From NCBI GenBank assembly GCA_039704465.1, contig JASFAU010000001.1, positions 62,001 to 126,000 of the forward strand: DNA of 64,000 nt, written 5' to 3'. Origin of the DNA: Plasmodiophora brassicae (taxonomy: Eukaryota; Endomyxa; Phytomyxea; Plasmodiophorida; Plasmodiophoridae). Positions 9,315 to 20,179 of the stretch are shown here, one piece after another; position 1 is the stretch's first letter, and each line of letters opens with the position of its first letter. The position numbers and the translations under genes are program-made. The notes under the pieces were generated by a model. That model saw only the letters and a list, made by a program, of their open reading frames with translations. It had not been told where the DNA came from and ran no database searches.

Positions 9315-11678
9315 GTGTCCCAGCGGTACAAACGTGGCAAAACTGGACGGCGCGGCCACCCAGCGGCTCGTCCTCTCTCCATGGAGGAGCGTCTGCTGAT
9401 CGATGGCGATGCCGCCGCGGATAACGCTCGATGGTCGCCGTCGCCGTCGCCGTCATCATCGCCGGAGCCCGACTTTGACACGTTCGACTGCTTCGAATCG
9501 CATTCGCTGGTGCGACGCCTGGAGATCCGATCCCGGACGCCAACGTTCTTCAAGCATCGCGCCCTGCTCCGCTGGCTCCTCATCTCCCTGGTCTCCTTCA
9601 CGATGGCGTTGGTCGCCCTGTGCGTCTGGGCGCTCTCCCATTCCCTGCAACGCTACAGGTTCGCCGCTGTGGACCGCCTCATCCGACAAGGGTTTGTCGT
9701 CGCGCCGATCGCTGTCCAGTGCACGATGGCGGCCGCCTTTGTCGGCGTCGCCAGCGCCCTGGTCGCCTACGTCGAACCGATGGCCGCCGGGAGCGGTATC
9801 CCGCAAGTGAAGTGCATCCTGAACGGGCTGAAGGTCCCGCGTGTCGTCCGCGTGAAGACGCTGCTCGTGAAAGCCATCGGCGTGTCCCTGTCTGTGGCGG
9901 CCGGCCTGCCCCTGGGCATCGAGGGCCCGATGATTCACTGTGGCGCCGTGTGCGGCGCCGCCGTCTCGCAGGGCAGGTCCGCGGTGGCGGGTATCGATAC
10001 GTCGTGCACGAAGTACAATGGCGAGTTCCGGAACGATAAGGAGAAGCGCGAGTTCGTGTCGGCCGGGGCGGCCGCTGGCGTCGCGAACGCGTTCGGCGCG
10101 CCGATCGGCGGCGTCCTGTTCGCTCTCGAGGAAGGGTCGTCGTTCTGGAACCAGAAGCTGACCTGGCGAACGTTCTTCTGCTCCATGATGTCCTACTTCT
10201 TCCTGGCGCTGTTCACGTCCGCCGTCAGCGACGACCGCCACTGGGGCAAGCTCTCCGACTCGTCCATGTTCACGTTCGGCGACTTCACCTCCAACGGCCA
10301 GAACGTGTTCTCGTACTCCGCCTACGAACTGCCGCTCTTCATCGGCATGGGCGCCGTCGGCGGCCTGGCCGGCGCCGCCTTCAACGAATGCAACCGGCGG
10401 CTGACCGTCTGGCGCCAGGCGCACGTCCGGTCGCCCGCCCGCCGCATCGCCGAGTGCACGGCGACGGCCGCCGTGTTCGCCCTCGTCGCCTTCGTGGCGT
10501 GCCTGGCGGTGCGCCCGGCCTGCGTCGGCATTGGCCGCGAGCACGAGCAGTACGCGCGGCAGCTGGTGCAGTTCTACTGCGCGCACGGGCAGTTCTCGCC
10601 GCGGGCCAGCATCCTGCTTGTGCCATTCGACAGCGCCGTCAAGCTCCTGTTCCACACGTCCGTCACGTTCGACACCGCCGACCTCGTCGTCGTCTTCCTC
10701 GTCGTGTTCGTCGCCGCCTGCTGGTGCTACGGGATGGCGATCCCGTCCGGGTTGTTCATCCCGTGCCTGCTGGCCGGCGCCTGTTTCGGCCGGCTCGTCG
10801 GCCAGGTCGTGCACGAGAACGCGGCGCTGCCGACCGTCGACCCGGGCACGTACTCGCTGATCGGGGCCGCCGCCGTCCTGGGCGGCATGGCGCGCATGAC
10901 AATCTCGCTGACCGTGATCCTGATCGAGGCGACCGGCGACATCCAGTACGGGTTGCCGATCATGGCGACGCTGATGACGGCGCGGTGGGTCGGCGGCTAC
11001 TTCAACGAGGGGCTGTACGACATCCAGATTCACCTGAACGGGTGGCAGTTCCTGGACTTTGACCCGCCGCCGGTGGCGCAGTACCTGCTGGCGGCCGACA
11101 TCATGTCGCCGGACCCGGTCTCGTTCCGCGAGGTCGAGACCGTCGGGCGCGTCGTCGACGTCCTGCGCTCGTGTTCGCATAACGGGTTCCCGGTCGTCGG
11201 TCCGGATGGCGACGGCGCCTTCCGAGGCCTGATCCCCCGCAAACACCTGACCGTCCTCCTGCAGCATCGTCAGTACGGGGACGCGCCCTTGCTCAGGGAC
11301 CAGGACATGGAGCAGTCGTACCCGAGGTACCCGTCCATCGAGGACGTCACGATTAGCGATTCGGAACGGGACCTGGAGATGGACCTCAGGCCGTACATGG
11401 ACCCCGCCCCGTACGTCTGCCAGCAGATCTCCCCGGTCAGCACCGTCTTCCGACTGTACCGCACCATGGGCCTGCGGCACATCCCGGTCGTCACGCCGAC
11501 AAACCACGTCGCCGGGATGATCACCAGGAAGGACCTGACGCACATCATCTTCCGGCGACAGCTGCGCGAGCTCGTCGAGGATCAGCAGCAGCAGGAGCAC
11601 CTGGACCGGCATGACGACGTCACCCAGTACGAATTCGTGCGTAGCTTCCTGCGGAGGCACTCGCAGGCCGGCCTCTAA
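9315..11678 (+). CDS. CLC-type chloride/proton exchanger with CBS pair
   Basis: A 787-residue intronless frame. CLC signature segments appear in order: GSGIPQVKC (about residue 157), GIEGPMIHCGA (about 200), the inner segment GAPIGGVLFALEEG (about 260) and IPSGLFIPCLLAG (about 475). The gating Glu (in GIEGP) and the proton Glu (in LEEG) are both present, which in this family marks 2Cl-/H+ exchangers, not channels. The closest style is the intracellular CLC-6/7 and plant CLC branch. Position 2 of GxEGP, normally Lys/Arg, is Ile. Two cytoplasmic CBS domains follow (AADIMSPDPVSF... and CQQISPVSTVF...RKDLTHIIF). The in-frame ATG at 9381 (MEERLL) is an alternative start. Likely an endomembrane (vacuole/lysosome-like) transporter. 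Confidence 0.93.
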   Translation: MSQRYKRGKTGRRGHPAARPLSMEERLLIDGDAAADNARWSPSPSPSSSPEPDFDTFDCFESHSLVRRLEIRSRTPTFFKHRALLRWLLISLVSFTMALVALCVWALSHSLQRYRFAAVDRLIRQGFVVAPIAVQCTMAAAFVGVASALVAYVEPMAAGSGIPQVKCILNGLKVPRVVRVKTLLVKAIGVSLSVAAGLPLGIEGPMIHCGAVCGAAVSQGRSAVAGIDTSCTKYNGEFRNDKEKREFVSAGAAAGVANAFGAPIGGVLFALEEGSSFWNQKLTWRTFFCSMMSYFFLALFTSAVSDDRHWGKLSDSSMFTFGDFTSNGQNVFSYSAYELPLFIGMGAVGGLAGAAFNECNRRLTVWRQAHVRSPARRIAECTATAAVFALVAFVACLAVRPACVGIGREHEQYARQLVQFYCAHGQFSPRASILLVPFDSAVKLLFHTSVTFDTADLVVVFLVVFVAACWCYGMAIPSGLFIPCLLAGACFGRLVGQVVHENAALPTVDPGTYSLIGAAAVLGGMARMTISLTVILIEATGDIQYGLPIMATLMTARWVGGYFNEGLYDIQIHLNGWQFLDFDPPPVAQYLLAADIMSPDPVSFREVETVGRVVDVLRSCSHNGFPVVGPDGDGAFRGLIPRKHLTVLLQHRQYGDAPLLRDQDMEQSYPRYPSIEDVTISDSERDLEMDLRPYMDPAPYVCQQISPVSTVFRLYRTMGLRHIPVVTPTNHVAGMITRKDLTHIIFRRQLRELVEDQQQQEHLDRHDDVTQYEFVRSFLRRHSQAGL

Positions 11679-11819
11679 AACCCGGAGCTCGTTGTAATGA
11701 TGGTTAGGCACACACTGTGGCCGGCGTCGTAGACCGGTTCAGCCATGGCCCATGGGGCGGCCCCGTGCAGAAGTTGCGCGACACGGGACCTGCAGTCGCG
11801 GCAGAACGGGATTGCAGTG

Positions 11820-12850
11820 ATGGTGCGCAACGCCAGCGGGGGCCAGCAGGCTGACGCCGACGACCACGCCGGCTCGCTGCTCTGGCGGGGCATCACGTAT
11901 GCGCTGCACTCCGCCGGGGCGCTGTACGCGATCGGCGCGCTTCGCGACCTGCACCGCGCCTGGCGCATCCAGAACGCGCCCGTCGTCACCGACCTGGCGG
12001 CGCTCGACGACGATATCCGGGCCCATGGACGATCGAGTGCGTTTGCATACAGGCGCCCCCGTTGTCATCGTCTGACCCGTCGTCGCAGGGCTTGTGCAAA
12101 TTCGTGGCACGATTCGCAGGTACAGGCGACCACCCGATCGTGGAAGTGCCCCCGCCGGATGATCTCATATCTGGCCCAGCCCGGCGCCGATCGAGTCGCC
12201 CCACTCGACGGTGCCCGTGGTGATCCTGTCGCACGTCACGACGGGCAGGTACGTGTCGTACTACGGCGCCCTGCAGGAAATGTTCCTGTCGCAAGACGTG
12301 CGCGTCGCCCCGTTCTACCTGGGGTTGCCGTTCCCCGCCCGGAACGCATCCGATCAGCAGCTGTGGATCAACAGCCACCGGTCGGCCAGCATGCCCAGGT
12401 TCTTCTGCTCCGACCTGCTCAACACGGTACGGGTCGCGTTCCGGTCGGGTCGCCCGCGTCGCTGACCGGGGGGCGTGTCCAGGTGAGCGAGAAGACGGAT
12501 GCGGTGCGCCCGTTTGCCGCGTCGTTCGTGTCGTCCCTGCTCGGCATTCGGCTTCCGTTCGAGAACATCGAGCGCGTATCGGTCCTGCCCGTCGACTGCG
12601 ATGCGCTCGTCGTCGCCCACGTGACGCACGATTCGGTGTCGTCGCGTCTGCGGATCGCCGTGCCCCCATGGTCTGGCAAACGTCACGTGCTCTCGTGCCC
12701 GTCCGAATCCCAACAGGGGCGCTGCTGCTGCTGCTCAGGTGGTCGCTCTATCCTCCGTCGATCACCGCGGTGACGACGTCGGCGGCGGAGACCCTCGTGG
12801 AGGTGATGCACGAGAGTGCTATCGACCGTGCCATCACGGGCGCCCTGTAA
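11820..12850 (+). CDS. multi-exon membrane protein, unidentified
   Basis: Several coding-looking exons on one strand. The first ATG-led exon (11820 to about 12030; an earlier ATG is at 11745) has a hydrophobic stretch (GITYALHSAGALYAIGALRDL). A later exon ending at 12426 (ILSHVTTGRYVSYYGALQEM ... RVAPFYLGLPF) is joined by a 56-nt GT-AG intron (12427-12482) to VSEKTDAVRPFAASFVSSLL. A last exon (about 12717-12850) has a hydrophobic helix (ALLLLLRWSLYP). Exon borders near 12030-12180 and 12670-12720 are unresolved. The two-TM layout with a middle domain faintly recalls MUL1/GIDE-like proteins, but no RING finger is seen, so the function stays open. Confidence 0.5.
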
Positions 12851-13121
12851 GACCTGTGCGCGTTGTGCCTGCGTTTCGGTCGTTGCTGAACGGCGGCGCC
12901 TGTCTCGCCAGGTTCTTCGCGGCCGGCGCCCTCTGTCAGTACCTCAGGGCGCACCAGTCGTAGGGCGGGGGCGGCTCCGTCGAGACGTCCCCCGCAATGT
13001 AGTACATTCACGTGCCCTGCTCGCATGGTGGACTCACATGGGCGAACCCGAACCAGTTCCCAGGCAGAGGCGGGGGCGGGCGGGGATGGCGATATTTTAC
13101 ACGTTCCCAGGCGGCCATCGC

Positions 13122-13733
13122 TCAGACCTCGTAGCACTGCCGGTCGATGCGGGCGACGAACTCGTCCAGCTTCTGGTCGTGCGTCCAGATGCGCTCGAAC
13201 GCGGCGGATAGGTGCACGCTCGACTGTTTGTCGCGCCAGCGGAACTCGACGCGGCGGCTCGCGTCGCCCTCGCTGTCGACGACGGCGACGCCGAGGAAGT
13301 CGTCCGCGTCCACCGACTGGAGGGTCGTATCCGTCGACAGCAGCCCGTTCCTGTGCAGGAGAGCGACGCGATCGCCGCGGAACTCGACCTGTTCGCCACA
13401 GGTCAGCGCTCGTCCGGTGCGACGCCCCCGCGTCGCGCTGACCGTGATGCGCACCAGGCGCATCGGGAGCGTGGCCAGGAAGACGGCCAGGCCGGACAGG
13501 ACCAGGAAGCCGACGGCGGCCAGGAACTTGCGCGAGACGAGCTCCGACCCGGGTACGCTGGGCGGCGCGTCCTGCGACACGACGACGACGTAGGCGCAGA
13601 GGGCCGTGCCGATCGTGCACAGGCCGGACAGCGCCGCCGCCGCGATCGCCGCGTTGATGCCGCGCGTCCGGCTGAACCGGACGGCGGCCTTGTCGTCGTT
13701 GCCGGGCGGCACCTCCACCACCACCTGCGCCAT
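13122..13733 (-). CDS. two-TM protein with C-terminal soluble domain
   Basis: An intronless 203-residue frame. Residues 25-50 (INAAIAAAALSGLCTIGTALCAYVVVV) and about 69-90 (FLAAVGFLVLSGLAVFLATLP) are membrane helices joined by a short loop. The C-terminal 110 residues (ITVSATRGRRTGRALTCGEQ ... DDFLGVAVVDSEGDAS) look like a beta-rich, PH-like domain ending in an amphipathic helix (FERIWTHDQKLDEFVARI). No family recognised. It ends tail to tail with the preceding plus-strand gene, with about 270 bases between the stops that show no further gene. Confidence 0.7.
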   Translation of the reverse strand: MAQVVVEVPPGNDDKAAVRFSRTRGINAAIAAAALSGLCTIGTALCAYVVVVSQDAPPSVPGSELVSRKFLAAVGFLVLSGLAVFLATLPMRLVRITVSATRGRRTGRALTCGEQVEFRGDRVALLHRNGLLSTDTTLQSVDADDFLGVAVVDSEGDASRRVEFRWRDKQSSVHLSAAFERIWTHDQKLDEFVARIDRQCYEV

Positions 13734-13862
13734 GTCGGAATAGCAGGCGTCGTCTTCCTGGCGCCGATCGCCCGCCGTACTCTCTCTCGGAATCTGGCGG
13801 TGCTCCTGCTGCCGTCGAGTACGGCCCCGCCCGCCCGATCGCCCTAATTGTTGTTAACCGGG

Positions 13863-15385
13863 ATGACGTTGCGATGGCGACGCCCGCGTCTGCCTGCGCA
13901 GGCGACCCGACCACGACGACGACCTGGGACGGCGCCTCCGTCCCGGGGAGCGCAGCGGTTGGCCCCGACGCCGGCGCGCCCGCCGCGGTACACGCTGTCG
14001 TCAGCGGCGCCCACTACTGCGACCAGGGCGCCGCCGCCGCCGCCCCACGAGCGGATCATCGGGCACCTGCGCGAGCACTTCCACAACAACGGGTCGCTGG
14101 CGCGCATGTTCCTCCAGTGGGACGCCGACCGCAACGGGCGCCTGTCGGTCGGCGAGCTCGCCCGGCTCGTCGCGTCGCAGGGCGTGTCGGCGACGCCCGA
14201 CGACATCGCCGCGGTCCACCGGGCCATGCGCCAGGCGTCGTCGTCGTCCGGCGACGACGCCGGCGACGTCCGGTTCCACCAGTTCGCCGGCCTGCTGCAG
14301 CCGCCGGGCGACGATGATGGCGCCGTCGCCCGCTCGGGCCTGCCGCTGCCCTGCAGGGAGGTGGAGCGGGTCGCCGCCGCCCGGCGCACGGCGCCGCCGA
14401 CGCGCTCGGCCCGGGTGGCGCCCCTGTTCCAGGAGCCGGACGCGCGTCGCCTGGCGCGACGCGTCGTCACGACGCTGAGCGACCGGATGCGGCGACTGGC
14501 GGTGCCGTCGGCGGCGATCCGCTCCTGGGACACGCGGCACCGCGGCGTCGTCACCGGCGACGACTGCCGCCGGGCGCTCGCCCGGTACAACATCGACCTG
14601 ACCGACGCCGAGCTCGCCGCGTTCCTCGCCGAGTTCGTCGCCGGCGCCGGCGCGGACGACGACGACGACGGCGTCCCCGTCGAGCGGATCGTGACGCACC
14701 TGTTCCAGGACGACGACGTCGACGACGACGTGCAGCGGTACCGCCCGTGGCGCGCGTCGCGTCGGGTGGCGTCGGCGGGCGCCCAGCGCCCCGTCGAGGC
14801 GGCCGACCTCGACCAGGTCGACGTCGTCCTCGGGCGGCTGGCCCGCGTGCGGCGCGCGTCGACCCGCGCCCTGTTCCGGTACCTGGACGAGAACGGCGAC
14901 GGCGTCATCGATCGGGACGACCTGCGCGCGCGTATGACCGCGCCACCGTTCGTCGCCGCGCCCGTGTCGCTGACGCGTGCGCGCCCCCAGGCTGGCGGTC
15001 CATCGCGGACGGCGCCGCCGACGTCGACGACCTGTGGCGCCGCCTCGACGCCGGCCACGTCGGGTCCCTGTCGTACGGCGCCTTCGCCGACCTGGTCGAC
15101 CGCCTGGACCGGCACCGGGTCGACCGCGACGCCCGCGTCGTCAAGGACGGCGTCCGGCGACCCGGCGCGTCGTCGCCGCCCCCCACCCGGGACGCGGTGA
15201 CGCCCGGGCCGGGATCGTGCGCGTTCGCCACCGACGCGGAACGGTTCGACAGGGGCGCCCATGTCGACGACGCGGCCGTCGAGCGGGGCCGGCGCCAGCG
15301 CCAGGCGCGCCTGCGCCGGATCGCGTCGGCGCAGGCGATCCGCAACCGGGCCGACCCGGTCCTCGTGCAGAACTGTGGCGGGTGA
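13863..15385 (+). CDS. EF-hand calcium-binding protein
   Basis: Exon 1 is 13863-14931, a 59-nt GT-AG intron is 14932-14990, and exon 2 is 14991-15385; the join keeps the frame (DDLRAR then WRSIADGAADVDDLW). The product is about 487 residues. Two canonical EF loops are visible, DADRNGRLSVGE (about 14125) and DENGDGVIDRDD (about 14890), plus weaker ones around DTRHRGVVTGDD (about 14530) and DAGHVGSLSYGA. The layout is N-terminal Pro/Arg-rich region, EF pair, linker, then a second EF set. Strong GC bias makes long antisense frames here. Probably a calcium sensor; the target is unknown. Confidence 0.8.
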
Positions 15386-15625
15386 CGTCCTCGTCCGCCA
15401 TCATCAACATAAAACCCGCCAGACACGTCGCCTCGGCATCGGCGCGAACCGCTGCGACGCACCTCGTTCGTGTGGTGTGCGGTGTGTGGACCGGGCCCCA
15501 GACTATCTCTGCACGTATGGGGTGTTAGCTGATGGGGACGGGACGATCAACGACCGTACACACGGGAGGGGGCGCTTGATCCTCCATTCGTCGGTGCCAA
15601 TAACGGGGGGAGCGGGCGGGGCGGC

Positions 15626-18600
15626 ATGCCGTCGTCGTTCGACCTGACGCCGTCGTCAGTGTCGTCGCCGCCGCCGCCGGTCCCCAGGCTCGTCCTAGAC
15701 GATGAGACACGCGTCGACTTCGACGCCATACCGTCGCACGACCCGGAGGAGGAGGTGCCACCAGCCGGTCCTGACCCGGCGTCGTCGCTGCCGGGCGCCG
15801 TCGCCGACCCGTCGTCGAAGCCGGCGCCGGCGAAACCGCCCGGCTGGTCTCGCCTGCTGTCCCCGCGGTTCGACTCCAAGGCGGTACGTGGGCGGGTCCC
15901 GTGTTGTGTCGCACACACGCGCCCCCGGCTGATGACGCCGCAGAGCATGACGTTTGAGGAGCCGCTGGGCGGCGGGCCGCCCGTGTCCCGGGCGAGCGCG
16001 GCGCGCGAGGGGTCGGGCAAGCACAGCAGCAGCTCGCGCAGCTGGATGCGCGCCCTGAAGGACGTGGCCGCCTTCATCCGCAGGTCGGAGGTCGACCTGC
16101 GCGCCGCCGTCGAGACGACCGACGACGACGTCGGCAAGCCGGACGCGGAGACGCCGGTGGAGGCGATGACGGGGGGCGGCAACGTGACGGCCGTCGACCT
16201 GTACCCGCACAAGCGCAACTCGCGGAAGGCCATGTTCAAGCGGAACAGCCACGTGACGCAGTCGGTCGCCTACATACCGTCGGTGCTGATCCCGACGACC
16301 GAGGCGCCCGTTGACCACGCCGAGCGTCACGACGTCCTGCACCCGACCGGCAGGTTCATGTCGTACTGGCAGGTCGTCCAGGTCACGTTCGTCCTGTACA
16401 CGATCATCTACGTGCCGATCGAGATCGTGTTCGGCACGCAGCTGTCGCTGGCCCTGTTCAACCTGCTGCGCGACCTGGTCGGTACCGGCGACACGCCATG
16501 GCGCGGCCGGCGACGCGTCTGACCATCGCCCCCCTTCGCACAGTTCCTGTTCGTCGACCTGAACATCAAGCTGCGCCTGGCCTACTTCCAGAGCGGCACC
16601 CTCGTCCGGGACCGGCGCCTGATCCGCCGGCGGTACGCCCGCACGTTCCTGCTGCTGGACGCGCTGTCCTGCACGACGATCGTGATCGACGCGCTCAGCC
16701 TGGAGTTCGGCGAGAGCCAGTGGCGGTACACGAAGGCGGTCGCCCTGCTGCGCGTCGTCCGCTTCTGGCACGAGGCGTCCGCCGAGAACGCGTCCCGCTC
16801 CATGAAGCTCGTCATGCTGTTCCTGTACTTTGTCCTCGTGTCGCACACGCTAACGGTAGGCCGGGCGCCTGGGCAGAGACGCGCGCGCCGTCCCTCCCCC
16901 TAATCGACGCTGAACGCGACATGCAGTGCGCTCGCCTACTCGTGTGGTTCGGCGACGCCCACCAGACCAGCGGGTGGATCAGCGCGTACCTGGCGTCGCT
17001 GTTCTGGGTGCTGGGCACCATGACCGGCCTGTACGAGCCGGCCGTCTCGCTGGGCATCATCCAGACGATCTTTGGCGTCGTCCTGTCGTTCACGGTACGG
17101 GACAGGGTGTTGCTGTTCGTTGGTTGCCACGCCGCCCGTCCTGACAGACGGCCCCGGCCGTCCTCCCCCGTCTAGGGCATCTTCATCCTCGGCATCATCA
17201 TCGCCAACCTGAACGAGATCGTGTCGCAGCAGGACACGAACATCATCAGCGCGCAGCAGCAGCTGTCGAACCTGACGCTGTTCGCCGCCCACCACCACCT
17301 GCCGTCGGACGTGGGCGCCACGCTGCTCCAGTTCCAGAACTATCGGTGGGATCGGGACCACGGGTTCTCCGTCAACGAGCTCCACGACGTCCTGCCCGAC
17401 GGCCTGGCCATCAGCAAGGACGTGTCGCTGTTCATGGCCCACGAGATGGTCCTGAAGGTCGGGTTCCTGCGGCACGTCCCCGAGATCCTGCTCGGCGAGA
17501 TCGCCCACCGCCTCGAGCACCGCCTGTACGCGCCCGACGAGGTCATCGTCCAGGAGAACGACACCGCCCACCGCTTCATGGGCCTGATCGGGTTCGGCCA
17601 GGTCCGCGTCCTGAAGCAGGGCGTCCAGATCAACGCGATCCCGACGGGCGGCAACTTTGGCGCCCGGGCGCTCTTCATCGACGAGCCGCACCCGTCGACG
17701 GTCATCTCGACCGGGTTCACCGACGTCTACGTCCTGCACAAGGCCGACTTTGACGACGTCATGGCCATCTACCCCGACGAGGTCGGCGGGGGCAACTGGT
17801 TCGCCGCCGCCCCACGATCGGTGCTGACCCTGTCTCTGGCAGGCGGCGCTGATGGAGAAGGAGGTGGCCCAGCTGCGCAACTTTGAGATGAAGATGGACA
17901 GGAAGGTCATTGCCGACCACCGGCGCCGGAGCACGTTCACGCCGCCGACGTCGGTCCGCCCGAGCGTCGTCGCCGCATCGCCGGGCACGCGCCGCCTGGC
18001 CCGCATCGCGCCGTCGTTCGTGCGGCGCGACTCGTGGCGCACCTGGGCGTACTGGCGGGCCTGGCTGAGCAGGTCGGTCCACCCGCATTCGTTCCTGCCG
18101 CGCGTCCTGTCGCGCGCCGTCCAGGTCGTCTCCGTCTTCAACTGCCTGAGCGTCCCCGTCCGGATCGCGTTCTACTCGTCGGTCAGCGTCCCCGTCTACC
18201 TGGCCGTCCTGAACGCCCTCTGCGACATCTGCCTGTGGGCCTTCGTCTTCGTGAAGTCCCGCGTCGCCTACTACTTCATGGGCGAGCTCGTCACCGACAT
18301 CAAGCTGGTGCGGCGCCGGTACCTGCGCGAATGGGCCCTCTACGACCTGGTCGCCTGCTTCCCGACCGAGGTCTTCGTCGGGTACCGCTCGACGCCCGTC
18401 CACCGCCTCGCCCGCATCCTGACCATGCGCTACATCTTCAACCTGTCGCTGACGTCCCGGAAGATGGTCGCCGTGCGCCCCATCACGAAGCTGGCGCTGG
18501 CGCTGCTCCAGTTCATCCTGTTCGTCCACTTCGTCGCCTGCTCCTACTGGATCCTCACGTTCATCGACGGGTTCGCCCCCGACGAAGGTCTGCCGCACGG

Positions 18601-20058
18601 GTCGAGCGGTGCGCTTGATGGGCCCTTCCGTCTAAGGCCCCCTCCCGTGCCTGTGTTTAGCCAGCGAGCTGACGCACAAGAACACAGTGTTCCTGCCGAC
18701 CGTCCAGCTGTCGACGGAGACGTTCGTCGCCAAGTATGGGCACTGCGTCCAGTTCAGCCTGAAGTTGCTGACGGGGCGGGGGCCGGCGCTGAACCCGGAG
18801 ACGGACGCCCAGCTCGTGTTCGCCATCGTGACGATCGTGGCGGGCCTGTTCGCCATGGCGCTCATCATCAGCAACGTGGCGTCGCTGGTGATCGCCATGA
18901 ACCCGTTGCTGCGCGCCCACCAGGCCAGCATCCAGAACGTCGACCGGTTCACATCGTACAAGGCATGGAGGGCGCCGCCGCCGCCGTCGCCGCCGCCTGG
19001 CCGAACGTTCTGACGGTTGTTGTGTCGCCCAGGGATTCCCCGACACGCTCCGCCAGCGGATCCACCGGCTGATGGCGCAGCGATGGGAGATGGAGCAAGG
19101 CGTGACGATGGAGACGGCGATGGACAACCTGCCGTCGTCGCTGCGCAGCACGATCCGCAAGCGCCTGATCCTGGACAACCTGCAGCGGGTGTCGATCTTC
19201 GCCAACATGAAGGACAGCGACCTGGTCAGCCTGGTCGACGTGCGCAAGTTCGTCGTCCTGCCGCCCGGCGAGTGCGTCTACCATCGCGGCCAGCTCGGCG
19301 CCGACGTCTACGTGCTCGAGTCGGGCGAGGTCGTCATGGAGAACAGCAGCGGGCACCGGATGCACCTGGCGCAGGGGTCGCTGTTCGGCGAGGAGCTGGC
19401 CGTCAGCGTCGGGTCGGCCCGGGCCGCCACCGTCAAGTGTGTCGCGCCCTGCAGCCTGATCGTCATCGCCAGCGCCAACGTGCACGCCCTGCTGGCGGAC
19501 GACATCGAGAGGCGCAGGGTGAACGCCGTCCAGAACTGTGACCAGGTCCGGCCGTCGTGCGCGCCGTCCAGCGAATGACGCGGCGACTGACACGCTCTGG
19601 TCGGGCAGGACGTACTGCGGCTGCTCCAGGCCATGGTCGACCAGGCGCTGTTCGTCTTCTCGTGGAACGACCCGTCCAGCAAGACAGCGCTGAGCATGAA
19701 CCTGCAGAGCGGGGACGCCGTCCACCAGTGGATGATCGACAAGCAGGCGATGAACGTATCGAAGGCGCTGCAGATCTCGAACCGGATCCTGTACGACGGG
19801 TTCCTGCAGCCGCGCGGCCTGAACCCGGGCAACACGGCCACGCCGTCGCTGATCAACCCGGTCCAGTTATACCAGCTGTGCGTGCCCCTGGAGCTGACCG
19901 TGCCGCAAGGCGAGCCGCAAGACCGCCCAGCAGCGGCGCCGGACGCTGCGACCACCACCGACGTGGGCCACGTCACCATACCGAGGCCGGGTCGACGTGG
20001 GACCGGGTTCACCGGCGAAGCGGGGACCCGAATCACGTTCTCCACGACGTTGGAGTAG
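15626..20058 (+). CDS. tandem two-module cyclic-nucleotide-gated-type channel
   Basis: One gene of about nine exons, near 1286 residues. Introns: 15884-15943, 16478-16543, 16856-16926, 17095-17175, 17782-17842, 18588-18660, about 18963-19032 and about 19519-19608. Module 1: membrane helices (VVQVTFVLYTIIYVPIEIVFG ... SLFWVLGTMTGLYEP ... GIFILGIIIANLNEI), then a cyclic-nucleotide-binding domain (APDEVIVQENDTAHRFMGLI ... GNFGARALF). The splice at 17782-17842 joins YPDE to AALMEKEVAQL, so the CNBD helix runs straight into module 2: S1-S6 (AVQVVSVFNCLSVPVRIAFY ... AMALIISNVASLVIAMN), a C-linker and a second CNBD with an intact phosphate cassette (FGEELAVSVGSARAATV). Neither pore has a K+ GYG filter (MTGLYEP and LTGRGPA instead). 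Expected plasma- or endomembrane cation channel. Confidence 0.85.
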
Positions 20059-20179
20059 GGCGGCGGCAGCACCAACGGTTAATATACGCACACGTCGGGG
20101 TGCACGACGACGCGCGTCAACGACATACATCAGGGTTGCTTTTATACATATATGTTATAGCAGCGGGTGCGCTGCTTCG

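Noticed and set aside
9456..11711. 751-codon open frame antisense to the CLC gene
   Set aside because: Very high Arg/Asp/Val/Gln content with no domain; it is the mirror of GC-rich codon bias in a clear CLC gene.
13844..15262. 472-codon antisense frame over the EF-hand gene
   Set aside because: Arg/Ser/Thr-rich shadow of GC-rich sense codons; the sense strand has EF loops and a working splice.
15695..18141. Long antisense frames (383 and 401 codons) over the channel gene
   Set aside because: Gln/Asp/Val/Arg-rich composition typical of reverse-strand shadows; the sense strand gives membrane helices and CNBDs with introns.
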